Below are positions 22,575 to 28,687 of a DNA stretch of 38,160 bases, in pieces. Location: the NCBI RefSeq assembly GCF_003696205.1, contig NZ_RFFI01000026.1:1-38160 (forward strand), given 5' to 3'. The notes under the pieces were generated by a model, which saw nothing but the letters and a program-made list of their open reading frames with translations, made no database searches and was not told the origin of the DNA. Within the stretch, counting starts at the first letter, position 1; the number at the start of each line of letters is the position of its first letter. The position numbers and the translations under genes were made by a program. This stretch comes from Cellulomonas triticagri. Its GTDB lineage: Bacteria; Actinomycetota; Actinomycetes; Actinomycetales; Cellulomonadaceae.

Positions 22575-24631
22575 CGGACGGGCTCCTCTCGCAGGACGCG
22601 GACCGCGCGGGCGGGCACGACGAGCTCGTGGGCGACGGCGGTGTCCGTCACGAGCTCGTGGCCCCGGGCGGGCAGCGTCACGTCGGCGGCGGCGTGGTTG
22701 ACGAGGAAGGTCCAGCGCCGGCCGTCGGCGGCGGCGCGCACGACGCGCTCCACGCCGGCGGCGGCGAGGTCGGGGGCGGTGGCGACGCCCGCGTCGGCGA
22801 GCACCCGCCCCATCAGGTCGGCCAGGTCGGGGGCGTCGAGCGCGGTCGCGACGTACCAGGCGCTGCCGGACCCGACGGCGCGCCGGGTGATCGCGGGCTC
22901 GCCCGCGGCGGGGCCGTCGGCGAACCGGGACAGCACGGCGGTGCCCGCGTCGGCGGGGTCGGCGGCGAACCGCTCGGACCACAGCCCGGCGCGCTCGCCG
23001 GTGTCGAGGGTGAGCACCTGGTCGGGCAGCACCGGGGCGAACTCCTCGACCGTGACGCCGAGCAGGTCGCGGAACGCCCCGGGGTACCCGCCGAGGCGGA
23101 CGGCGTCGTGCTCGTCGACGACGCCGGAGGCGAACGTCACCAGCACGGTCCCGCCGGCCTCCGCGAACCGGGCGACAGCGGCGGCGTCGGCGTCCCGCAC
23201 CACGTGCAGGGCGGGCACGACCACGGCCCGGTACCCGTCGAGCGGGGCGTCCGCACCGACGACGTCGACCGTGACGCCCTGCGCCCGCAGCGCGGCGTAG
23301 GTGCGCACGACCTGGTCGCGGTAGCGCACGGCGGTGGACGGGACGTTCTCCCCGTCGAGGGTCCACCAGGACTCCCAGCCGAACAGCACGGCGACGTCGG
23401 CCTGCACCCGGGACCCGGCGACCTCGTCCAGCCGGTCGAGGACGGTGCCGAGCTCGACGGCCTCGCGCCACTGCCGGGTCGCGGTCCCCGCGTGCGGCAC
23501 CAGCGCGGAGTGGAACTTCTCCGACCCCTGCGTCGACGCCCGCCACTGGAAGAAGCACACGGCGTCGGCGCCCCGGGCCACGTGGGTCAGCGAGTTGCGC
23601 AGCATCTCGCCCGGGCCCTTGGGGACGTTCACGGGCTGCCAGTTCACGGCGCCGGTGGAGTGCTCCATGAGCAGCCAGGGGGCGCCTCCGGCGATGCCGC
23701 GGGTGAGGTCGGCGGAGAAGGCGAGCTCGGTGGTGGGGTCGGCGAGCCGGTGGTCGAGGTAGTGGTCGTTCGCGACGACGTCCACGTACGGCGCCCAGGA
23801 CAGGTAGTCGAGGTTCCGGATGTGGTCGGTGACCATGAAGTTCGTCGTCACGGGGGCCGCGGAGCGCGCGCGGATCACGGCGGTCTCGGCCCGGAGCTGG
23901 TCGAGCAGCGCGTCGGAGCTGAACCGGTGGAAGTCGAGCACCTGCCCCGGGTTCCGGGTGGACAGGGTGAGGCGCGGCGGCAGCACCTCGTCGAACGAGC
24001 CGTACCGCTGGCTCCAGAACGTGGTGCCCCACGCGGCGTTGAGCGCCGCGACGTCCGCGTAGCGCTCGCGCAGCCAGGTCCGGAACGCGGCGGCGCTGGC
24101 GTCGCAGTAGCAGAGCGCGTTGTGGCAGCCGAGCTCGTTGGACACGTGCCACAGCGCGAGCGCCGGGTGGTCGCCGTACCGAGTGGCGACGGCGTCCACG
24201 AGGGCGAGCGACCGCTCGCGGTACACCGGCGAGGACGGGCAGAACGCCTGGCGCCCGCCCGGCCACCGGGTGGTGCCGTCGGCGGCGACCGGCAGCACCT
24301 CGGGGTGCGCGGTGGTCAGCCACGGCGGCGTGGAGGAGGTGCCCGTGCCGAGGTTCGCGCGGATGCCGTGCGCGGCGAGCAGGTCCATGACCTCGTCCAG
24401 CGCGGTGAAGTCGTACTCCCCCGGGCGCGGCTCGACCTGCGACCAGCCGAAGACGTTCACGGCCACGAGGTCGACGCCGGCGTCGCGCATGAGGCGCACG
24501 TCCTCGCGCCACACGGCGGGGTCCCACTGCTCGGGGTTCCAGTCGCAGCCGAACGCGATGCCGGGGTGCGTGTACGCCCGCATGCCGCCGGCGGGGGCCG
24601 GGGCGGTGACGGGGGCGACGGTCGTCGTCAT
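22571..24631 (-). CDS. GH42 beta-galactosidase
   Basis: This 686-aa cytoplasmic enzyme hydrolyses terminal beta-galactosides taken up by the adjacent importer. The GH42 TIM barrel carries the acid/base Glu in WHVSNELGC (about residue 167) and the nucleophile in LLMEHSTG (about residue 323). The zinc-site cysteines are present as AFCP plus CHNALCYCD. The barrel is followed by a trimerisation domain (VAVLFGWESWW onward) and a C-terminal beta domain. There is no signal peptide. ATG 24631 has AAAGGAG. An upstream frame from 24709 would read through the operators and is rejected. Two LacI-type operators and a strong promoter lie directly upstream. Confidence 0.95.
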   Translation of the reverse strand: MTTTVAPVTAPAPAGGMRAYTHPGIAFGCDWNPEQWDPAVWREDVRLMRDAGVDLVAVNVFGWSQVEPRPGEYDFTALDEVMDLLAAHGIRANLGTGTSSTPPWLTTAHPEVLPVAADGTTRWPGGRQAFCPSSPVYRERSLALVDAVATRYGDHPALALWHVSNELGCHNALCYCDASAAAFRTWLRERYADVAALNAAWGTTFWSQRYGSFDEVLPPRLTLSTRNPGQVLDFHRFSSDALLDQLRAETAVIRARSAAPVTTNFMVTDHIRNLDYLSWAPYVDVVANDHYLDHRLADPTTELAFSADLTRGIAGGAPWLLMEHSTGAVNWQPVNVPKGPGEMLRNSLTHVARGADAVCFFQWRASTQGSEKFHSALVPHAGTATRQWREAVELGTVLDRLDEVAGSRVQADVAVLFGWESWWTLDGENVPSTAVRYRDQVVRTYAALRAQGVTVDVVGADAPLDGYRAVVVPALHVVRDADAAAVARFAEAGGTVLVTFASGVVDEHDAVRLGGYPGAFRDLLGVTVEEFAPVLPDQVLTLDTGERAGLWSERFAADPADAGTAVLSRFADGPAAGEPAITRRAVGSGSAWYVATALDAPDLADLMGRVLADAGVATAPDLAAAGVERVVRAAADGRRWTFLVNHAAADVTLPARGHELVTDTAVAHELVVPARAVRVLREEPVR

Positions 24632-24645
24632 GCGTGCGCGCTCCT

Positions 24646-24665
24646 TTGTGTGCACGTGCACACAA
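24646..24665. promoter_or_regulatory. LacI-family operator O1, 20-bp perfect palindrome
   Basis: TTGTGTGCACGTGCACACAA is a perfect palindrome with the central CG typical of LacI-family sites. It overlaps the ribosome-binding site region of the beta-galactosidase transcript, so bound repressor would block elongation or cooperate with the upstream site. Confidence 0.85.
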
Positions 24666-24692
24666 CCGATCGACCACGACGCCCGACCGCGA

Positions 24693-24710
24693 TGTGTGAA
24701 CGTGCACACA
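24693..24710. promoter_or_regulatory. LacI-family operator O2
   Basis: TGTGTGAACGTGCACACA matches O1 at 17 of 18 positions. Its centre is 46 bp from that of O1. It overlaps the end of the -10 box and the expected transcription start of the leftward operon, a classic repression position. The divergent lacI-type gene begins 53 bp away and may be autoregulated through the same sites. Confidence 0.85.
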
Positions 24711-24735
24711 CTAGCGCGGAGAGTCCTGCTGTCAA
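24708..24735 (-). promoter_or_regulatory. Promoter of the beta-galactoside operon
   Basis: On the minus strand a consensus -35 TTGACA (24735-24730) is followed after 16 nt by a -10 TAGTGT (24713-24708). It is the strongest promoter-like sequence in the window. It directly abuts operator O2. Confidence 0.75.
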
Positions 24736-24750
24736 CCCCTCCCCCGCGTC

Positions 24751-24756
24751 TACAGT
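24751..24756 (+). promoter_or_regulatory. -10 box, leaderless start of the LacI regulator
   Basis: TACAGT ends 6 nt before GTG 24763. No Shine-Dalgarno sequence is present, so the mRNA probably starts at the GTG. Confidence 0.55.
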
Positions 24757-24762
24757 GAGGCC

Positions 24763-25785
24763 GTGACCTCCACCCCGCCCCGGCGCAAGCGCGCGACGGT
24801 GCACGACGTCGCCCGCGAGGCCGGGGTCTCGCGCGGCACGATCAGCCGCCTGCTGACCGGCGAGGGCTACGTGTCCGCCGAGGCCCGCGAGGCCATCGAG
24901 GCGGCCATCCGCAAGGTCGGCTACGTGCCCAGCACCACCGCCCGCAACCTGGTCCGGCAGCGCACCAACGCCGTCGGGTTCGTGGTGCACGAGCCGCACT
25001 CGCTCTTCCTCGAGGACCCCAACATCGGGGAGATCCTGCTCGGCGCCAACGAGGCACTGTCCGAGGACGACTACCAGATGGTGTGCCTGGTCATCGGCTC
25101 GGACCGGGACTCCGAGCGCGTCGCGCGCTACCTGCGCGGCGGGTTCGTGGACGGTGCCGTCGTGGTGTCCGCGCGGGCGCACGACCCCATCACCGCCGTC
25201 ATGCGGACGTCGCAGCTGCCGGTCGCGTTCGTCGGCCACCCGCCCGACCTGCAGGGGCAGTCCTGGGTCGGCATCGACAACCTCGCCTCGGCGCAGGAGA
25301 TCACCGCCCGGCTGCTCGCCACCGGGCGCCGACGGGTCGGGATGATCGCCGCCGCGCTGGACCGCGACTCGGGCGCCGACCGCCTCGCCGGTTTCACCCG
25401 GGCGCTCGGCGACCGGTTCGACCCCGCGCTCGTCGCGCCGGTCGACCTGTACTCCTACTCCGAGGGCGCCGCCGCGATGTCGGCGCTGCTGGAGCGGGCA
25501 CCGGACCTGGACGGGGTGTTCGCCGCCTCCGACGCGCTCGCCGCCGGGGCCCTGGACGCGCTGCGTCGCGCGGGGCGCCGGGTGCCGGAGGACGTCGGAC
25601 TGGTCGGCTTCGACGACTCGGCGTGGGCCCGGCGGTGCACGCCGCAGCTGTCCACAGTCGTGCAGCCCGCCGCCGGGCTGGGGCGCGCCGCCGCCCGCAG
25701 CGTCCTCGCGCAGATCGCGGGCGACCAGACCGAGCCCGCCGCGATCCTGCTGGACACCCCCATCGCCTGGCGCGCGAGCGCCTGA
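24763..25785 (+). CDS. LacI-family transcriptional repressor of the galactoside operon
   Basis: This is a 340-aa regulator. The helix-turn-helix is at residues 12-33 (VHDVAREAGVSRGTISRLL) and the hinge helix near 50-60 (VPSTTARNLVRQ). A periplasmic-binding-like effector domain follows (GFVVHEP..., GVFAASDALAAGALDALRRAG, VGLVGFDDSAWARR). It diverges from the beta-galactosidase operon, and two matching operators lie between, so it almost certainly senses a galactoside or derivative and releases the operon. GTG 24763 gives the normal family N-terminus and is leaderless. Confidence 0.93.
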   Translation: MTSTPPRRKRATVHDVAREAGVSRGTISRLLTGEGYVSAEAREAIEAAIRKVGYVPSTTARNLVRQRTNAVGFVVHEPHSLFLEDPNIGEILLGANEALSEDDYQMVCLVIGSDRDSERVARYLRGGFVDGAVVVSARAHDPITAVMRTSQLPVAFVGHPPDLQGQSWVGIDNLASAQEITARLLATGRRRVGMIAAALDRDSGADRLAGFTRALGDRFDPALVAPVDLYSYSEGAAAMSALLERAPDLDGVFAASDALAAGALDALRRAGRRVPEDVGLVGFDDSAWARRCTPQLSTVVQPAAGLGRAAARSVLAQIAGDQTEPAAILLDTPIAWRASA

Positions 25786-26143
25786 CCCGAGCGCCCTCCC
25801 GACCCCCCCCGGGCCCCAGGCCCCGGGGCCTCGACCCCCGGACCCCGCGCACCCGTACGCTCCCACCCACCCTCACCCCGCCCAGTGCGGAGAACCTGCG
25901 CCGCATCTCGGACATCCGGGACCAGGTTCTCCGCACTGGGCGGGGCGCGTGGGGTGCGCGGGCGGGTGCGCAGGCGGGAGCGCGGACGCGCAGGGACTCG
26001 AGCGGCCTGGGAGTCGCTCGTCCGGGTGAACCGTGCGGCCCGGGAAGCGCTTGCATCCCTTTTGTCCTAGTTTGCGAATCGCCGTCGAGACCGGCGGCGA
26101 CCGGATCGCCCCACGCGGGGCGGGACAGACAGGGGACACGACC
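25786..26143. other. 358-bp intergenic region
   Basis: This is the longest stretch without a gene. The first 90 bp are C/G homopolymer-rich with the palindrome GGCCCCGGGGCC. The 23-bp inverted repeat at 25876-25945 follows. From 26041 there is a promoter-like AT-richer segment: a LacI-type core AAGCGCTT (26045-26052), TTGCAT (26051), and TAGTTT (26068-26073) as a possible -10 box about 70 nt before the small membrane-protein start. No credible coding frame was found. Confidence 0.6.
25876..25945. repeat. 23-bp perfect inverted repeat with 24-nt loop
   Basis: The arms 25876-25898 (starting CCCCGCCCAGTGCGG, ending GAACCTG) and 25923-25945 are exactly complementary. The loop 25899-25922 is 24 nt. 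It lies 91 bp downstream of the LacI-family gene stop and may act as its terminator. The long stem with a large unique loop also fits a dispersed intergenic palindrome (REP/MITE-like) or a small structured RNA. Confidence 0.75.
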
Positions 26144-26419
26144 ATGACCAGCCCGTACGGACAGAGCCCGACCGCACCCGGAAACCCCGCGGCCACCCCG
26201 GCCGCGACGACGCCCGTCCTGTCGATCATCACGTTCGTCCTGTCGGCCGTGGCCGTGCTGTTCCTCCCGATCGTGTTCGGGATCGCCGCGATCATCACCG
26301 GCATCATCGCCGTGGTGCGCAAGGAGCGGCTGGGCAAGGTCGCCCTCGTCGTGGCGGTGGCCGCGACGGTGCTCGGCTTCGTGCTCGGCGCGGTGGTGTT
26401 CGCCGCGATGTCGTCCTGA
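26144..26419 (+). CDS. DUF4190-like small membrane protein
   Basis: This is a 91-aa protein. A short polar Pro/Ala-rich head (residues 1-22) is followed by two long hydrophobic segments (about 24-58 and 66-90) with a basic loop VRKERLGK between them. The order and the 'f.lP.vfGiaAii.Giia..r' pattern match DUF4190-type proteins. ATG 26144 has AGGGG 8-12 nt upstream. Function unknown. It is followed by a strong hairpin. Confidence 0.7.
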   Translation: MTSPYGQSPTAPGNPAATPAATTPVLSIITFVLSAVAVLFLPIVFGIAAIITGIIAVVRKERLGKVALVVAVAATVLGFVLGAVVFAAMSS

Positions 26420-26425
26420 GCCGCC

Positions 26426-26465
26426 CGGTCCGCGGGGCGCGCGACGCCGGGCGCCCCGCGGACCG
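26426..26465. terminator. 15-bp hairpin between convergent genes
   Basis: CGGTCCGCGGGGCGC (26426-26440) pairs perfectly with 26451-26465 across a 10-nt loop. It is located just after the DUF4190-like stop and just beyond the end of the leftward TetR gene, so it is probably bidirectional. Confidence 0.75.
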
Positions 26466-26471
26466 CCGACC

Positions 26472-27053
26472 TCAGGCCGGGGTGCCCGCGCCGTAGCGCA
26501 GGCCGTCGACCACGAGGTCCAGCAGGCCGCGGACCCGGTCGGCCCACGCGTCCGAGTCCGGGACGTTCCACACGCCGCCCATCGCGAGCAGCACCTGCTC
26601 GCCGTCGACGTCGGGCCGGACGGAGCCGTCCGCGCGGCCGGCGGCGAGCAGCACGTCGATCGCCTCGACGATGCGGGCGCGGGTCTCCGCGAACAGCGAC
26701 GAGTCCGAGCCCGCGACGGCCCGCAGCGCGGGGCCCATGCCGCGCTTCGTCGCGGCGTACCGGACGAACCGGCCCATCCACTCGCGCAGCGCCTCGACCG
26801 CCGGGCGCTCGCCGTCGAGCAGCGCGGGGGCGGCGTCGCACAGCGCCGCGACCTCCTGCCGGTAGGCGGCGGCGAGCAGCGCGCCGCGCTCCGGGAAGTG
26901 CCGGTACAGCGTGCCGATGCCGACGCCCGCCTGCTGCGCGATGGTCTCCAGCGGCGTCTCGGCGTCCTGCGCCAGCAGCGTCGCGGCGACCTCGAGCAGC
27001 CGCGCCCGGTTGCGCGCGGCGTCGGCGCGCAGCGGCTTGACGGGGGTCGTCAC
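26472..27053 (-). CDS. TetR-family transcriptional regulator
   Basis: This is a 193-aa regulator. The helix-turn-helix is at residues ~35-55 (LETIAQQAGVGIGTLYRHF), and the remainder is a helical ligand-binding domain similar to the C-terminal domain of the SCO4850-type subfamily ('ML...YA..KRGM' segment). GTG 27053 follows AGGGAG. Two closely related palindromes fill the region upstream between it and the divergent VOC gene, indicating that it represses its neighbour and probably itself. The inducer is unknown. Confidence 0.88.
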   Translation of the reverse strand: MTTPVKPLRADAARNRARLLEVAATLLAQDAETPLETIAQQAGVGIGTLYRHFPERGALLAAAYRQEVAALCDAAPALLDGERPAVEALREWMGRFVRYAATKRGMGPALRAVAGSDSSLFAETRARIVEAIDVLLAAGRADGSVRPDVDGEQVLLAMGGVWNVPDSDAWADRVRGLLDLVVDGLRYGAGTPA

Positions 27054-27066
27054 GTCGATCTCCCTC

Positions 27067-27096
27067 TTGCGATCCGGAGGTGCCTCCGGTTAGAGT
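27067..27096 (+). promoter_or_regulatory. Promoter of the VOC gene
   Basis: TTGCGA (27067-27072) and TAGAGT (27091-27096) are 18 nt apart. The first TetR palindrome fills the spacer and the second begins 11 bp downstream of the -10 box. Confidence 0.5.
27074..27089. promoter_or_regulatory. TetR operator 1
   Basis: CCGGAGG-TG-CCTCCGG is a perfect palindrome lying between the -35 and -10 boxes of the rightward promoter. It shares CGGAGGnnCCTCCG with operator 2. Confidence 0.7.
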
Positions 27097-27106
27097 CGTG
27101 GAGCGA

Positions 27107-27124
27107 AACGGAGGCTCCTCCGTT
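27107..27124. promoter_or_regulatory. TetR operator 2
   Basis: AACGGAGG-CT-CCTCCGTT is a perfect 18-bp palindrome whose centre is 34 bp from operator 1. It covers the region just after the rightward transcription start. A leftward TACCCT box lies at about 27133-27128, beside this site. Confidence 0.75.
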
Positions 27125-27249
27125 CCAGGGTACTCCGCCCGCGCCGCCCGCGCGCAGCACCGTCCCACGGTGCCCCGTACGCCCGCCGCCCGCCCAGTAC
27201 TCCCGGCGCCGTCCTGGCGTCCCCACCGCCACCCACCAGGAGGCACCCC

Positions 27250-27627
27250 ATGGCCAGCACCTTCCACGGACTCACCTTCGACGCCTACGACGCCCACGCG
27301 GTCGCCGCCTTCTGGGCCGCCGCGCTCGGCCGCGACGTCGCCCCCGGCGGCAGCGCCGCCCGCGCCGAGATCCTCCCCGACGACTCCGCCCCCCGCCTCG
27401 TGTTCACGCAGGTCGCGGCGGGTGGCAGCGTGCGCAACGCCCTGCACCTCGACCTCGTGACCGACGACCTGGAGCGCGAGTCCGAGCGGCTCGTCCGGCT
27501 CGGCGCCCGCCGGGTCGGCGCGGTGGGCGGCACCGCCCGCTGGGTCAGCCTCACCGACCCCGAGGGCAACCCGTTCGACCTGCTGCCGGCGCCCCGTCGC
27601 GCCGCCGGGCTCGCCGTCGCCGCCTGA
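27250..27627 (+). CDS. VOC (glyoxalase-like) family protein
   Basis: This is a 125-aa vicinal-oxygen-chelate fold protein with paired beta-alpha-beta motifs (HGLTFDAYDAHAVAAFWAAALG, then ALHLDLVTDDLERESERL and a final WVSLTDPEGNPFDLL). Possible metal ligands are His (LHLD) and the late Asp/Glu. Members act on small electrophiles or confer drug and thiol resistance. ATG 27250 has AGGAGG. The 5' leader is about 145 nt. It is the likely regulated target of the divergent TetR protein, so its substrate may be that regulator's inducer. Confidence 0.87.
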   Translation: MASTFHGLTFDAYDAHAVAAFWAAALGRDVAPGGSAARAEILPDDSAPRLVFTQVAAGGSVRNALHLDLVTDDLERESERLVRLGARRVGAVGGTARWVSLTDPEGNPFDLLPAPRRAAGLAVAA

Positions 27628-27710
27628 CGCGTCGCCGCTTCCGGATGCGCGCTGCGGGGAGTCATGGGACGGTTCCTTCCGTCCGACCCCCCCGACCTGG
27701 AGGTGCTCCG

Positions 27711-27980
27711 ATGGGCTTCTTCGCATTCCTGCTGCTGGGACTGATCGCCGGTGCGATCGCGAAGGCGATCCTCCCCGGACGCCAGGGCGGCGGCTGGATC
27801 GCCACCCTGATCCTCGGCGTCGTCGGCGCCCTGCTCGGCGGCTGGCTCGGCAGCGTCATCTTCGACGCCGACATCAACCGGTTCTGGTCGCTGCAGTCCT
27901 GGCTGCTCGCGATCGGCGGCTCCCTGATCGTCCTGGTGATCTACGGCGCGCTGACCGGCCGCAAGGGCGCCCGCGCCTGA
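27711..27980 (+). CDS. GlsB/YeaQ/YmgE-family (transglycosylase-associated) membrane protein
   Basis: This is an 89-aa protein with three hydrophobic segments and the family pattern GLIAGAIAKAILPGRQGGG near residues 10-28, then GVVGALLGGWLGSVI. ATG 27711 follows GGAGG. The family is associated with stress conditions and its mechanism is unclear, despite the 'transglycosylase-associated' name. It is followed by a strong hairpin. Confidence 0.9.
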   Translation: MGFFAFLLLGLIAGAIAKAILPGRQGGGWIATLILGVVGALLGGWLGSVIFDADINRFWSLQSWLLAIGGSLIVLVIYGALTGRKGARA

Positions 27981-27986
27981 CAGACC

Positions 27987-28023
27987 CGGCCCGGACGGCG
28001 GTGGGAGACCGCCGACCGGGCCG
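27987..28023 (+). terminator. 16-bp hairpin after the GlsB-family gene
   Basis: The arms 27987-28002 and 28008-28023 pair with one A-A mismatch around GGGAG, beginning 6 nt after the stop codon. Confidence 0.75.
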
Positions 28024-28072
28024 TGCCGGACCACGCCCCACCGGTGCGACACCGGTGAGGAGCCCGGCACGA

Positions 28073-28115
28073 CGAGGGCCCGCACAACCGCTCGAGGCGG
28101 CTGCGCGGGCCCTCG
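28073..28115 (-). terminator. Hairpin downstream of the HesB-like gene
   Basis: CGAGGGCCCGC (28073-28083) pairs with 28105-28115. The loop carries a small inner stem CCGC/GCGG. It lies 25 nt beyond the stop of the leftward HesB-like gene. Confidence 0.65.
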
Positions 28116-28140
28116 CTGTACGTGGGGGCGCCCCCGACGA

Positions 28141-28428
28141 TCAGCCCTGCTGGGGCGCGAGCGTGAAGCCCGGGCTCCCGGTCGCCGACGGGTCGGCGTC
28201 CAGCGTCAGGTCGGACAGCAGCGTCGAGGTCTGCTGCGACACGAAGACCGTGGCGCCCGAGGAGTCGATGACCTCGTCGCCCGGGACGGCCTCGGGGACG
28301 AGCGCGAGCTCGAACGAACCGAGCTGCTGCTCGGACTCGGCGATGCGCAGACCGCCGGAGTCGGGCAGACCCGCGCGGGAGGTGAGGTCGCGGACGGCGG
28401 TGCTGGCGTTCTCGGTCAAGGTGAGCAC
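28141..28428 (-). CDS. HesB/IscA-like protein without cysteines
   Basis: This is a 95-aa protein with the HesB/IscA-like fold order: LTENASTAVRDLTSRAGLPDSGGLRI, ELALVPEAVPGDEVIDSSGATVFV and a C-terminal segment. All three cysteines that bind iron or Fe-S clusters in true A-type carriers are absent, and there is no Cys anywhere in the protein. It is therefore unlikely to carry a cluster. Similar Cys-free paralogues are often annotated 'Fe-S cluster assembly protein HesB' in Actinobacteria. GTG 28428 follows GAGGAG. Confidence 0.75.
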   Translation of the reverse strand: MLTLTENASTAVRDLTSRAGLPDSGGLRIAESEQQLGSFELALVPEAVPGDEVIDSSGATVFVSQQTSTLLSDLTLDADPSATGSPGFTLAPQQG

Positions 28429-28687
28429 GGGTGCTCCTCTCGTTGCCGGTGGCGGTCGAGCACGGGGGGCGCTGCGACCATCGGACTCCTCCACCGTTCG
28501 CGAGGATCCAGGTCGATGCAACCGGCAGTCCGCTGGGCGAGATCGACCGCGTCCGCTGGGCGGAGCGCAGTCGACAAGCCGCCGCACCTCGGGGACGCTA
28601 CGCGCCCGCGGGCCTGCTGCACACGCGCGAGGGGCGCCCGGACAGGTCGTTGACCTGCACGGACGCCCCTCGCGTGCCGGGAGTGGC
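28429..28687. other. Intergenic region with stacked hairpin
   Basis: About 260 bp between two leftward genes. The right part is a terminator-like structure (28626-28674). The left part must carry the promoter of the HesB-like gene, but I cannot identify clear -35/-10 boxes. No credible coding frame was found. Confidence 0.4.
28626..28674 (-). terminator. Stacked hairpin downstream of the MscS gene
   Basis: CGCGAGGGGCG (28626-28636) pairs with 28664-28674. Inside it CAGGTC/GACCTG (28643-28648, 28652-28657) forms a second stem with loop GTT. It lies 14 nt beyond the leftward stop codon. Confidence 0.7.

Noticed and set aside
24632-24709. N-terminal extension of the beta-galactosidase to 24709
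   Set aside because: It would translate both LacI operators and the promoter; the ATG at 24631 has a strong ribosome site and gives the normal GH42 N-terminus.
26045-26052. AAGCGCTT core as a LacI-family operator upstream of the DUF4190-like gene
   Set aside because: Only 8 bp are symmetric and the sequence is unlike the sites of the nearby LacI regulator; too short to claim.
28041-28059. CACCGGTG repeated twice with a 3-bp gap
   Set aside because: Each copy is a short palindrome easily arising in GC-rich intergenic DNA, and it lies between two terminators where a regulator site is not expected.
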